Shown: piece by piece, positions 28,098 through 36,039 of the stretch
Position numbering within the stretch: the stretch's first letter is position 1
Layout of the letters: each line of letters starts with the position of its first letter
Assembly (NCBI RefSeq): GCF_001426565.1
Contig: NZ_LMFA01000009.1
Location: 1 to 64,000, forward strand
DNA: 64,000 nucleotides
Direction of reading: 5' to 3'
Origin: Rhizobium sp. Root482
GTDB lineage: Bacteria > Pseudomonadota > Alphaproteobacteria > Rhizobiales > Rhizobiaceae
Position numbers and translations under genes: made by a program
Notes under the pieces: generated by a model
Told to the model about the DNA's origin: nothing
The model's database searches: none
What the model saw: only the letters and a program-made list of their open reading frames with translations

Positions 28098-29714
28098 ATG
28101 AAGAAGCTGATCCTTTCCACCGCGCTTGCGATGCTGATGGCGTTGCCCGCGCTTGCCCCGGCGCAGGCCCAGGAGCCCAAGCACGGCGGCAACATGGTCG
28201 TCACCTACAAAGACGATGTCGCCACGCTCGATCCGGCCATCGGCTACGACTGGCAGAATTGGTCGATGATCAAATCGGTCTTCGACGGTCTGATGGACTA
28301 TGACCCCGGGACCACCAAACTGCGCCCCGGCCTCGCCGAAAGCTACAGCATTTCCGAAGATGGGCTGACCTACACGTTCAAGCTGCGCCCGGGCGTGAAA
28401 TTCCACAACGGTCGTGAACTGGTCGCTGACGACGTCGTCTATTCCATCAACCGCGTCGTCAACCCGGCGACCCAATCTCCAGGTCAGGGCTTCTTCGCCA
28501 TGATCGACGGCTATGACGCAGCCGCCGAGGGCAAGGCAGAGACGGTTTCGGGTGTTACCGCCCCCGACGCGAGCACCGTCGTGTTCAAGCTTTCGCGCCC
28601 GGATGCAACCTTCCTCCACATCATGGCGCTGAACTTCTCGTTCATCGTGCCGAAGGAAGCCGTCGAAGAAGCCGGCGCGGACTTCGGCAAGAAGCCGATC
28701 GGCACCGGCGCCTTCAAGCTGACCGAATGGACGCTTGGCCAGCGCCTCGTTTTCGAGAAGAACCCGGACTACTGGATCTCGGGCGTTCCCTACCTCGACA
28801 GCTTCACGGTTGAAGTCGGTCAGGAACCGGTCGTTGCCCTCCTGCGCGCGCAGAACGGCGAAGTCGATATTCCGGGCGACGGCATTCCGCCGGCAAAATT
28901 CGTGGAAGTCATGAAGGACGAGGCCCAGGCGAGCCTCGTCGTCGAAGGCGGCCAGCTGCATACGGGCTATATCACCATGAACGTGACCCAACCTCCGTTC
29001 GATAAGGTCGAGGTGCGCCGCGCCGTCAACATGGCGATCAACAAGGAGCGTATCGTCCAGGTCATCAACGGCCGTGCGGTTCCCGCGACCCAGCCGCTGC
29101 CCCCGTCCATGCCCGGCTACACCAAGGACTACGAGGGCTATAAGTTCGACCAGGAAGGCGCGAAGAAGCTGCTTGCCGACGCGGGCTATGCGGATGGCTT
29201 CGACACCGAACTCTTCGTCATGAACACCGACCCGAACCCACGTATCGCCCAGGCAATCCAGCAAGACCTCAAGGCGATCGGCATCAACGCCTCGATCAAG
29301 TCGCTGGCCCAGGCCAACGTGATCGAAGCCGGCGGCGCGGGCACAGCTCCGATGATCTGGTCGGGCGGCATGGCATGGATTGCCGACTTTCCGGATCCGG
29401 CAAACTTCTACGGTCCGATTCTCGGCTGCGGCGGCGCGGTTGAAGGCGGTTGGAACTGGTCGAAATACTGCAACGCAGACCTGGACAAGTTGGCCGCCGA
29501 TGCAGACTCCATCGTCGATCCGGCAAAGGTGGACGAGCGTCTCGCAAAATGGTCCGAGATCTACATGAAGGTGATGGAAGACGCGCCGTGGGCGCCGGTG
29601 TTCAACGAACAGCGCTTCACCATGAAGTCTGCCCGTATGGGCGGTGACAACGCACTCTACGTCGATCCGGTCTCAATTCCGGTCAACTACGACTACGTCT
29701 TCATCAAGGAGTAA
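28098..29714 (+). CDS. ABC transporter substrate-binding protein, family 5 (peptide/amide type)
   Basis: A 538-residue periplasmic protein with signal peptide MKKLILSTALAMLMALPALA, cleaved near AQAQEP. The mature part has the SBP-5 pattern: VTYKDDVATLDPAIGYDWQN, DGLTYTFKLRPGVKFHNGRE and VRRAVNMAINKERIVQVING. The ATG at 28098 has GAGGAG (28084-28089) eight bases upstream; the in-frame GTG at 28089 is less likely. Family 5 proteins hold peptides, nickel complexes or other large ligands. Here its operon partners suggest an amide. Confidence 0.9.
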   Translation: MKKLILSTALAMLMALPALAPAQAQEPKHGGNMVVTYKDDVATLDPAIGYDWQNWSMIKSVFDGLMDYDPGTTKLRPGLAESYSISEDGLTYTFKLRPGVKFHNGRELVADDVVYSINRVVNPATQSPGQGFFAMIDGYDAAAEGKAETVSGVTAPDASTVVFKLSRPDATFLHIMALNFSFIVPKEAVEEAGADFGKKPIGTGAFKLTEWTLGQRLVFEKNPDYWISGVPYLDSFTVEVGQEPVVALLRAQNGEVDIPGDGIPPAKFVEVMKDEAQASLVVEGGQLHTGYITMNVTQPPFDKVEVRRAVNMAINKERIVQVINGRAVPATQPLPPSMPGYTKDYEGYKFDQEGAKKLLADAGYADGFDTELFVMNTDPNPRIAQAIQQDLKAIGINASIKSLAQANVIEAGGAGTAPMIWSGGMAWIADFPDPANFYGPILGCGGAVEGGWNWSKYCNADLDKLAADADSIVDPAKVDERLAKWSEIYMKVMEDAPWAPVFNEQRFTMKSARMGGDNALYVDPVSIPVNYDYVFIKE

Positions 29715-29722
29715 GGCAGGCC

Positions 29723-30682
29723 ATGTGCAAGCACTGCAATCACACGATCCACGCCCGTCAGCACCATTTCGGCTGGGACAATTCATTTGCCCCCGCCCTG
29801 ACGGCTGCACCGGGCGAGACGATCCTGTTCCAGTGCCTTGACAGTTCTGGGGGCCAACTCGGCCCCCAGTCCACCGTCGAGGACGTGAAGGCGCTTGATT
29901 TCGCCAAGATCAACCCGGTCTCGGGTCCGATCTATGTCGATGGCGCCAAGCCGGGCGACGTGCTCAAGGTGACCATCGAGAGTTTTACACCGCAACTTCG
30001 CGACGGCGCCGGCTTTGGCTGGACGGCCAACATCCCCGGCTTCGGTCTTCTTGCCGACCAGTTCACCGAACCGGCTCTCAATATCTGGAAGTTCGACGCG
30101 TCGAGCATGGAGCCTGCACTCTTCGGCAGGAACGGTCGCGTGCCGCTGAAACCCTTTGCCGGTACCATCGGCAATGCGCTGGCCGAAAATGGCCATCATA
30201 CGGTCGTCCCGCCGCGCCGGGTCGGAGGCAATCTCGACATCCGCGATCTCGCCGCGGGCACGACGCTCTATCTTCCTGTCGAGGTTGACGGCGCGCTGTT
30301 CTCCGTTGGCGACACCCACGCCGCACAGGGAGACGGTGAGGTTTGCGGCACCGCAATCGAGAGCCCCTTCGACGTCGTGCTGACGCTCGACCTCATCAAG
30401 GACCAGCCGCTGAAGACGCCGCGCTTCACGACACCTGGTCCGGTCACGCGCCACCTCGACACCAAGGGCTATGAGGTCACAACCGGCATAGGTCCTGATC
30501 TTTGGGCCGCCGCCAGGGACGCGGTCGCCAACATGGTTGATCTTCTCGCGACGACGCAGAAGATCGACCCGATAGACGCTTACATGCTCGTTTCGACCTG
30601 CGGCGATCTTCGCATCTCCGAGATCGTGGACATGCCGAATGTCGTGGTCAGCTTCTACTTCCCGAGGGCCGTTTTCGAATGA
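29723..30682 (+). CDS. fmdA: Formamidase/acetamidase (FmdA/AmdA family)
   Basis: A 319-residue hydrolase of the formamidase/acetamidase family, which releases ammonia from formamide, acetamide and similar amides. Family landmarks are HHFGWDNSFAPALTAAPGE at the N-terminus, the glycine/cysteine signature FSVGDTHAAQGDGEVCGTAI near residue 200 and VSTCGDLRISEIVD near the C-terminus. It would act in the cytosol on the compound imported by the surrounding ABC system, with expression governed by the AmiC/AmiR pair. The gene overlaps the ATPase gene by four bases (ATGA). Confidence 0.9.
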   Translation: MCKHCNHTIHARQHHFGWDNSFAPALTAAPGETILFQCLDSSGGQLGPQSTVEDVKALDFAKINPVSGPIYVDGAKPGDVLKVTIESFTPQLRDGAGFGWTANIPGFGLLADQFTEPALNIWKFDASSMEPALFGRNGRVPLKPFAGTIGNALAENGHHTVVPPRRVGGNLDIRDLAAGTTLYLPVEVDGALFSVGDTHAAQGDGEVCGTAIESPFDVVLTLDLIKDQPLKTPRFTTPGPVTRHLDTKGYEVTTGIGPDLWAAARDAVANMVDLLATTQKIDPIDAYMLVSTCGDLRISEIVDMPNVVVSFYFPRAVFE

Positions 30683-32460
30683 CCGCGGCCATGCTTTCTC
30701 CCGCAGCCGGTACAGTAACCGACGTCGTCCTGTCCGTGCGCGACCTGCAGGTCTCTGCACGTTCCGACCAGGGACTAGTTCCGCTGGTCGAAGGGTTGAA
30801 CTTCGATCTTCATCGGGGCGAAACGCTGGCGATCGCGGGGGAAAGCGGCTCAGGCAAGTCGATCACCTCGCTTGCCTGCATGGGGCTGCTGCCCGCGCCG
30901 GCGGTCCGGGTAACGGGCGGCTCCATCCGGTTCGGCGATGAGGAGCTGACGATACTGCCCGAAAAGAAGATGCAGGCCATTCGCGGCGCGCGCATTGCTA
31001 TGATCTTTCAGGAACCGATGACCGCGCTCAATCCGGTTATGAACATTGGCCGACAGCTTGTCGAGGCCATCCGTGCCCACGAACCGCTGTCCGTCGCACA
31101 GGCCCGCGCCCGTGCGCTGGAGGCGGTCAAGGCCGTTCGTCTATCGCAGCCGGAAAAGCGGCTCGAGCAATATCCACACGAACTGTCAGGCGGCATGCGC
31201 CAACGTGTGATGATCGCCATGGCGATTGCGCTGCGGCCGGCCGTTCTTATTGCCGATGAACCGACGACCGCGCTGGACGTGACCGTGCAGCGCGAGGTGC
31301 TCGACCTCCTGCGCGATCTGCAGAAGGAACTCGGCACTGCCGTCATCCTGATCACCCATGACATGGGCGTTGTCGCCGAAATGGCCGACCGCGTCATCGT
31401 CATGCGCAAGGGCAGGATGGTGGAGACCGCATCGACCGTCGATCTGTTCGATGCGCCAAAGGAACAATACACCCGCGACCTCCTCGCCGCGGTCCCCCGC
31501 ATCGGCGCCGGCGCCACGCGGCCTGAGCTTGAAAAGCGGGACGTCCTCGTGCGCTACGACGATGTGTCGGTGAACTTTCCGATCCGGCAGGGCTTGCTGG
31601 GCCGTGTCGCCGCGCGCGTCCATGCCGTCGCGCATGTTTCGCTGGAAATCTTCCGCGGCGAGACGCTGTCTCTCGTGGGTGAATCCGGTTGCGGCAAGTC
31701 CACGATGGCGAAGGCGCTGGTGGGACTTGTGCCGCACACGGGCCGCATCGAGATCAACGGCCAGGCCCTGAGCGATCTCGACAGCAAGGGCCGGAAGGCC
31801 ATCCGGCGCGATCTTCAGATCGTGTTCCAAGATCCGATGGCGGCACTTGATGCCCGGATGACTGTTGGCGAACTGATCCGCGAGCCGCTGGTCATACACG
31901 GCATAGGCACGGCCACCGAGCAGAAGGCACGCGTGCGCGAACTGCTCGAGCGGGTCGAACTGTCGCCCGGCGTCTATAACCGCTACCCGCACCAGTTCTC
32001 GGGCGGCCAGCGCCAGCGCGTCTGCATCGCCCGTGCGCTTGCCCTGAAGCCGAAGCTGATCATCTGCGACGAGAGCGTCGCGGCCCTCGACGTGTCGATC
32101 CAGGCAAAGGTGCTGGATCTTCTCCGCGATCTGCAAAAGGAAAGCGGCGTCACCTATCTCTTCATCAGCCATGACATGGCAGTGGTGGAAAATATCTCCG
32201 ACCGCGTGGCAGTGATGTATCTCGGCCAGATCGTTGAGATGGGAACGCGCGCGCAACTGTTCGGCAATCCGCAGCACCCCTATACGAAGCGCCTTCTTGC
32301 CGCGGTGCCGGTGCCGGATCCGCGCCGTGAGCGTCAGGCAAGCTTGAGACTATCCGGCGAGATTCCGAGCCCTGTCTGGAAGGTCGGCGAAGGCCCCGAA
32401 CGCGTGAAGCTGGCTGACATCGGCGATGGCCATCTCGTGGGGCATCACGCTGTCGGCTGA
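30679..32460 (+). CDS. Double ABC ATPase of the peptide/amide importer (DppD-DppF fusion, GsiA-like)
   Basis: A 593-residue protein with two complete ATP-binding cassettes. First half: Walker A AGESGSGKS (residues about 54-62), LSGGMRQRVMIAMA, Walker B VLIADEPTTALD. Second half: Walker A VGESGCGKST (about 333), FSGGQRQRVCIARAL, Walker B LIICDESVAALD, where Ser replaces the usual Pro. Each half ends in the oligopeptide-type C-terminal extension (LLAAVPRI, LLAAVPVPDP). This is the arrangement of GsiA and similar fused ATPases. Last gene of the amide operon. Confidence 0.95.
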   Translation: MTAAMLSPAAGTVTDVVLSVRDLQVSARSDQGLVPLVEGLNFDLHRGETLAIAGESGSGKSITSLACMGLLPAPAVRVTGGSIRFGDEELTILPEKKMQAIRGARIAMIFQEPMTALNPVMNIGRQLVEAIRAHEPLSVAQARARALEAVKAVRLSQPEKRLEQYPHELSGGMRQRVMIAMAIALRPAVLIADEPTTALDVTVQREVLDLLRDLQKELGTAVILITHDMGVVAEMADRVIVMRKGRMVETASTVDLFDAPKEQYTRDLLAAVPRIGAGATRPELEKRDVLVRYDDVSVNFPIRQGLLGRVAARVHAVAHVSLEIFRGETLSLVGESGCGKSTMAKALVGLVPHTGRIEINGQALSDLDSKGRKAIRRDLQIVFQDPMAALDARMTVGELIREPLVIHGIGTATEQKARVRELLERVELSPGVYNRYPHQFSGGQRQRVCIARALALKPKLIICDESVAALDVSIQAKVLDLLRDLQKESGVTYLFISHDMAVVENISDRVAVMYLGQIVEMGTRAQLFGNPQHPYTKRLLAAVPVPDPRRERQASLRLSGEIPSPVWKVGEGPERVKLADIGDGHLVGHHAVG

Positions 32461-32917
32461 TGCAATTCTGACGCTCTTTGCCGCCAACAAATCCAACAGT
32501 CCAACCGGCTGGCAAAATGCCTGGCTATTCCTGCGCGCCATGGAGGACGCAAAGTATAAACCGATAATTCCCGTTACCTCATACGTTGCGACTTACGGCG
32601 TGCCGCTGATTACCAGTTCGCACGGGCGAGCAACTCTGCAAACACGACCGCTCACGGGAAAATCAATGAGACGACGAACGGCAGCGGCGCTCCGGTCGTC
32701 GATCAAAACGACGGCTGAAGGATCGTCTGTCTCAATATTATGTGAAGACGGCGTCGCGATCTGGTAACGCGAACTCCAATAACGCGAACGCAGACCAAGG
32801 AAGCCTCCCCGCAGCACGAGGGGAGCACGGTCACTCGCCGCTCTCAGGCCGGATTAAAGCACTGAAAAAGTTACAAAATTCTAGGAGGTGGACACCGGGT
32901 CTGTTTTGGCAGAATTT
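32461..32917. other. Intergenic region after the amide operon
   Basis: 457 bases without a gene that I can support. A GC stem CTCCCC/GGGGAG (32805-32825) without a T-run may close the amide operon transcript. Short open frames on both strands have no recognisable domain; the one on the minus strand at 32593-32817 could be a decayed coding remnant. Base composition is more A/T-rich than the flanking operons, as expected near a recombined junction. Confidence 0.4.
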
Positions 32918-33201
32918 TGGTAGTGGACGCAGTCGGGAGCGAATCGGTCTCGAAATTGCTTTTCGCTGATAACGGAGAATCTACAGGGAATTTTCCCATA
33001 ATTCGAACTCGACAACCATTCCTCATGCAATAAATCCGATTATTATCAACGATTTAATTTGAGAATACCCTTCTCAATGGAATAGGGAATTTTTGCGCCC
33101 TAACTGGGGAAGTTTATCGACGGCGCACCAGCTTAACAGATTGAGCTACTTGGATTTTACTCGGTAGCAGCAAGCGTCACGCGTTCTCATTGCCGCGCGA
33201 G
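32918..33201 (+). repeat. Direct repeat A, left copy
   Basis: About 284 bases matching 43229-43511 in the same orientation, about 85 % identical by eye (roughly 42 differences). Shared stretches include TGGTAGTGGACGCAGTC at the left edge, CAGGGAATTTTCCCATAATT in the middle and GGAAGTTTATCGACGGCGCACC-type sequence near the right. Weaker similarity continues to about 33253 (CATGGGT...CAGTGCT). A/T-rich, non-coding in all frames. The two copies bracket the IclR module. Confidence 0.85.
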
Positions 33202-33391
33202 CCTCTAAGTCAGGTTTCGCTCCGGAGAGAGCATGGGTTCGCAGTGCTGGAGGTCAATATCAGAGAGACAAGGCAACAACATAAAAGGCGCTGGTTCTTT
33301 AGAGATCCGGAGCCTTGGCATGCGCGGTATGGACGCGCAGTTGGATTTCGTATTTCGCCGATTTCTTGCCGGTCGCAAGTTGAGGAAAGGC
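33202..33391. other. Spacer between repeat A and the lipoprotein gene
   Basis: 190 bases. The first 50 bases still resemble the right copy of the repeat; beyond about 33255 the similarity breaks and resumes only at 33933, so 33255-33932 is extra sequence relative to the right copy. No gene is visible here on either strand. Confidence 0.4.
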
Positions 33392-33667
33392 TCACCGGGT
33401 GTCGCTGAAGAATTCGAAGTCGGACCACTTCCTGCGGGATATGATCTCTACTGTTCGGTCCGGTTGGATTTGATAGGTTTCTGACCAGCGCGTGCCGTTG
33501 TCGCCACGAAACTCATGTTCGAACGTGCTGCCGATCGGCGACTTCATGAGCTTTGTTCTCGGCTGTCCGCCGTAAGTGATGCTACCGGGGATAGGTTCAA
33601 GTGGCTGATGCGAGGTCGTGCAGGATGCGACCAGAGTGGCCATGGCAAAGATCATTAGAGATTTCAT
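33392..33667 (-). CDS. Small outer-membrane-type lipoprotein, hypothetical
   Basis: A 91-residue protein starting MKSLMIFAMATLVASCTTSH: a short hydrophobic signal ending in a lipobox (LVASC), so the Cys at residue 16 should be lipidated after cleavage. The mature part is polar with GSITYGGQPRTKLMKSPIG and a Trp/Tyr-containing stretch, and shows no domain I recognise. The ATG has AAGGAG seven bases upstream. Longer in-frame codons up to 33709 lack such a site. It lies in the segment present only in the left repeat copy, possibly cargo of an insertion. Confidence 0.65.
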   Translation of the reverse strand: MKSLMIFAMATLVASCTTSHQPLEPIPGSITYGGQPRTKLMKSPIGSTFEHEFRGDNGTRWSETYQIQPDRTVEIISRRKWSDFEFFSDTR

Positions 33668-33788
33668 AGCTCGTCTCCTTGAGGCGGCGAAACCACGCGG
33701 TGCACTCAAAGGTTCCTACAGTCCTCGAACACAATTACGAGATATCCAGCAAAGGCAGTTCGCACTTGATCCAGCTCAAGCTGGTGTT

Positions 33789-33806
33789 GTCTTTCCAAGT
33801 CGCACT
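33789..33806 (-). repeat. Possible IS30-type terminal repeat
   Basis: Read on the minus strand, GAAGTGCGACTTGGAAAG lies about 60 bases past the stop of the IS30-type transposase tail. IS30-family ends often contain GTTGCACTTG-like sequence, and the A/T-rich GTGCGACTTGGAAA core resembles this. No partner end was found in the window, so it is tentative. Confidence 0.3.
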
Positions 33807-33864
33807 TCATCCTTGAACCCACCCGTTTGCGGGTGCCAGATTGAACGCAACGCTGGTCGGAAAT

Positions 33865-33936
33865 CTACATGCTTTGCCGTTGCAAGGCCAACAGATGATG
33901 GCTGAAGATCTCCTTCGGCGTCTGAAACCCAAGGCA
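33865..33936 (-). pseudogene. IS30-family transposase, C-terminal remnant
   Basis: The last 23 codons before the TAG at 33865-33867 read CLGFQTPKEIFSHHLLALQR then QSM. IS30-family transposases end in a stretch of the form RPRKxLGFxTPxEVF, with the last catalytic Glu a few tens of residues earlier. Upstream of the Cys the frame runs into the hairpin repeat and then into the reverse of the binding-protein region, so the transposase body is gone. This is debris of an IS30-type element joined to the repeat. Confidence 0.6.
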
Positions 33937-34002
33937 CTCGGGCATGCACCCCCGAGGTTGGATGTCCAACTTTCGGGGGGACCAAATAACTTGGGCGGAG
34001 CT
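33933..34002 (+). repeat. Repeat B, left copy, containing a long hairpin
   Basis: About 70 bases matching 43564-43630. Its core is a stem-loop: CCCCCGA (33949-33955) with TCGGGGG (33973-33979) and GTTGGA (33957-33962) with TCCAAC (33965-33970). Followed by ACCAAATAACTTG in both copies. It sits 38 bases downstream of the binding-protein gene end (34040) on that gene's strand, so it may also act as its transcription terminator. Confidence 0.8.
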
Positions 34003-34039
34003 GTTAAAAAACGTGGCGGCTCGCCGGTTATGATGACGA

Positions 34040-34888
34040 TCAGCTCTTCGGGCTGAGATCGACCTTGAACCATTTCTTCGAGAGTTCCGCGAGCGTGCCG
34101 TCAGCGGCCATTTCACCGAGCGCCTTGTTGAGTATGGCCTGAAGCTCCGGCTCGTTCTTGCGGATGCCGAGGCAGACATTGGTAGCCTGGATACCGCCGA
34201 CGAGGAGGGGGCCGCTCGTCGTCAGCGTGCCTTTGCTGGCCTCTGCGCGGTCTCGCGCAAACACGACATTGTCGAACTGGCCATCAAGACGGCCGCCCTC
34301 GATATCGAGCTGGACCTGTTCGGACGACTTGTAGGTCTTGACGTCCACGACATCGCCGAAATTCTGTTCGACGAATTTTTTCAACTGGCTGGTGGAAAGC
34401 GAGGCGCCGAGCGTCATGCCCTTCAGCGCATCCTTGATTTCGGCGATGGCTTTCTGGCCTTCTTCGGTGTCGGTGGACAGGTGCTCGCCCATATGCGGCA
34501 GCTTTGCCAGCGGGCCATCGGCGGCCACCAGGAAGGTGTTGGGCGTGATGACGTAGGGATTGGAGAAGTCGATCACCTTCCGGCGCTCTTCATTCGGGCC
34601 CATCGTCAGGACCACATCGAACTTCCCTGCAATGAGCGAGGGAATCTGGCTGTCCCAGTCCTGCGCGACAATATCGCATTCAAGCGCCGCGCGCTTGCAG
34701 ACCTCACTGATGACATCGAGATCGAGACCCTGAAGCTCACCGCCGGCCGTGGTCGAGTTGAAGGGCGGAAACGCGCCTTCGACGCCGACAGTGACTTTCT
34801 TCCAGTCCTTGGCGAGCGCGGTGCCGCCCAGGATCATGGCGAATGCGCAGAGCGCCGTGGCTGTCGCGAGCGCGGATTTTTTGAACAT
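34040..34888 (-). CDS. Amino-acid-type ABC substrate-binding protein (family 3)
   Basis: A 282-residue periplasmic protein; ATG at 34888 with AAGGAGGGAACC directly upstream. Signal peptide MFKKSALATATALCAFAM, cleaved near GTALAKDW. Mature motifs: VTVGVEGAFPPFNSTTAGGE, GLDLDVISEVCKRAALECD and VLTMGPNEERRKVIDFSNPY. It is transcribed alone but belongs functionally with the HisQMP-type permeases and ATPase at 38466-40686. Its promoter carries the same 16-base motif as the IclR gene start. The ligand is unknown. Confidence 0.9.
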   Translation of the reverse strand: MFKKSALATATALCAFAMILGGTALAKDWKKVTVGVEGAFPPFNSTTAGGELQGLDLDVISEVCKRAALECDIVAQDWDSQIPSLIAGKFDVVLTMGPNEERRKVIDFSNPYVITPNTFLVAADGPLAKLPHMGEHLSTDTEEGQKAIAEIKDALKGMTLGASLSTSQLKKFVEQNFGDVVDVKTYKSSEQVQLDIEGGRLDGQFDNVVFARDRAEASKGTLTTSGPLLVGGIQATNVCLGIRKNEPELQAILNKALGEMAADGTLAELSKKWFKVDLSPKS

Positions 34889-35002
34889 GGTTCCCTCCTT
34901 GTTTATTGCCGGGTGGTATGTGCCGACATCCGGAGCCCCAGCATCCGTTGCCTGACTGGGAAGAGTTTGGACCGGCTCAACGCCTCTGGGAAGAGAAATT
35001 AT

Positions 35003-35018
35003 GTTCACATATATGAAT
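35003..35018 (-). promoter_or_regulatory. Candidate IclR operator at the binding-protein promoter
   Basis: GTTCACATATATGAAT, near-palindromic (TTCA-N6-TGAA), identical to the reverse complement of 37591-37606 at the IclR start. It lies 115 bases before the binding-protein ATG and next to a second palindrome TTCTGTTCAGAA (35018-35029). On the minus strand TTGCGA, 17 bases, CATATA could be the -35/-10 pair, so the motif would overlap the -10. Confidence 0.6.
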
Positions 35019-35074
35019 TCTGTTCAGAAAAATCGCAATCTTGAATCACCCGTCGGAGGGGCATCAGGCACACG

Positions 35075-35095
35075 AAAAACGCGCCGGGTGCGGCG
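35075..35095 (-). terminator. Intrinsic terminator of the IclR-SDR-deacetylase operon
   Basis: On the minus strand, 42 bases after the deacetylase stop: CGCCG-CACC-CGGCG, then CG and TTTTT. A compact five-pair GC stem with a T-run, as expected for Rho-independent termination. It separates this operon from the binding-protein gene, which therefore needs its own promoter. Confidence 0.75.
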
Positions 35096-35136
35096 TGCCT
35101 GAATAGCCGGCGGGTTGCTTTCCGATTCGGTAAAAA

Positions 35137-36039
35137 TCAGTTGCAGGCAGATTTTGCGTGCGTGACGACATCCGCATGCGTGGCGAACCACACATTCCGT
35201 CTGCCTCGAATATGCGAAATCAGCTCCTTCAGGATCCAGATCCGGCTGCGGTGCCCGATGATATCAGGATGCATCGTCAGCTGGAAAAGCCCGCCTTCGT
35301 CATAGGCCGCATCGAATTCCTGGATGAAGATCCGCAGGATGTCGTGCGGCGCGATCTGGGGGCGAAGGCTGCCCCAGCGATCCATGATCAGATAGGCGGC
35401 GTCGTCGCGGATCCACTCGACAGGCAATTCGATGACGCCCGATGGCGCGCCGTCGAGCAGAAGCTCGTAACAATCCACATCCGCCATCAGCGAAGAATCG
35501 TAAAGCAGGCCCATTTCGGCCGTGATCTTCAACGTGTTCTCGCTGAAATCCCAGGACGGCGTGCGGATGCCGACGGGGCGAACGCCGGTGATCTGCTCCA
35601 GCGTATCGGCGGCGCGGTATTGCAGGTCCCGTTCCGTCGCTTCGTCCAATAACGTGTTGCGCTCATGGATCCAGCCGTGCAGGCCGATTTCGTGGCCTTC
35701 GGCGATGAGCGCGCGCTGTTCGTCCGGATAGTGCAAAGCGGTGATGGCCGGCACGAAGAAGGTGGCGGGAATGGAATGTTCCGCAAGCAGCTTGCGGATG
35801 CGCGGAATGCCCTGTCGCGGTCCGAAATGGCCCTGAGACAGGGCCGATATGGATTTGCCGCCGTCACGCAATTCGAACGTGTCGTGATCGGAATCAAAGG
35901 AGAGCGCGACGGCGCATCTGGCGCTGCCCGGCCACGCTGCGGGCTTGAGGCTGTGCCCTGCGCGGGCGCGGTTCATCAGCCCCTGCAGGCGCTCTTCGGG
36001 CCAGGTCCAAGTCGGGAGCACGGTGTTTTCTCCACTCAC
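35137..36039 (-). CDS. Polysaccharide-deacetylase-fold hydrolase (PuuE/HpPgdA type)
   Basis: A 300-residue NodB-fold enzyme. Metal-site features: Asp pair in ALSFDSDHDTFEL (near residue 45), and GHEIGLHGWIHERN (near 110), the His pattern of the PuuE/HpPgdA branch, which acts on small cyclic amides or imides as well as glycans. RTPSWDFSENTLKI and FQLTMHPDIIGHRSR carry further active-site positions. No signal peptide, so it is cytosolic, arguing against a cell-wall substrate. Start GTG 36039 overlaps the SDR stop (GTGA) with GGAGGG eight bases upstream. Confidence 0.8.
   Translation of the reverse strand: MSGENTVLPTWTWPEERLQGLMNRARAGHSLKPAAWPGSARCAVALSFDSDHDTFELRDGGKSISALSQGHFGPRQGIPRIRKLLAEHSIPATFFVPAITALHYPDEQRALIAEGHEIGLHGWIHERNTLLDEATERDLQYRAADTLEQITGVRPVGIRTPSWDFSENTLKITAEMGLLYDSSLMADVDCYELLLDGAPSGVIELPVEWIRDDAAYLIMDRWGSLRPQIAPHDILRIFIQEFDAAYDEGGLFQLTMHPDIIGHRSRIWILKELISHIRGRRNVWFATHADVVTHAKSACN

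Noticed and set aside
27990-29264. 424-codon open frame opposite the binding-protein gene
   Set aside because: Antisense shadow of a strong SBP-5 gene in GC-rich DNA; its translation has no domain and lacks normal composition.
32593-32817. Minus-strand frame of 74 codons considered as a regulator remnant
   Set aside because: Some regulator-like composition, but no motif strong enough to name a family; left as unassigned.
32461-34039. CRISPR array or tandem repeats suspected from repeated short motifs
   Set aside because: The repeats are one pair of long direct repeats and one pair of hairpins 10 kb apart, without regular spacers.
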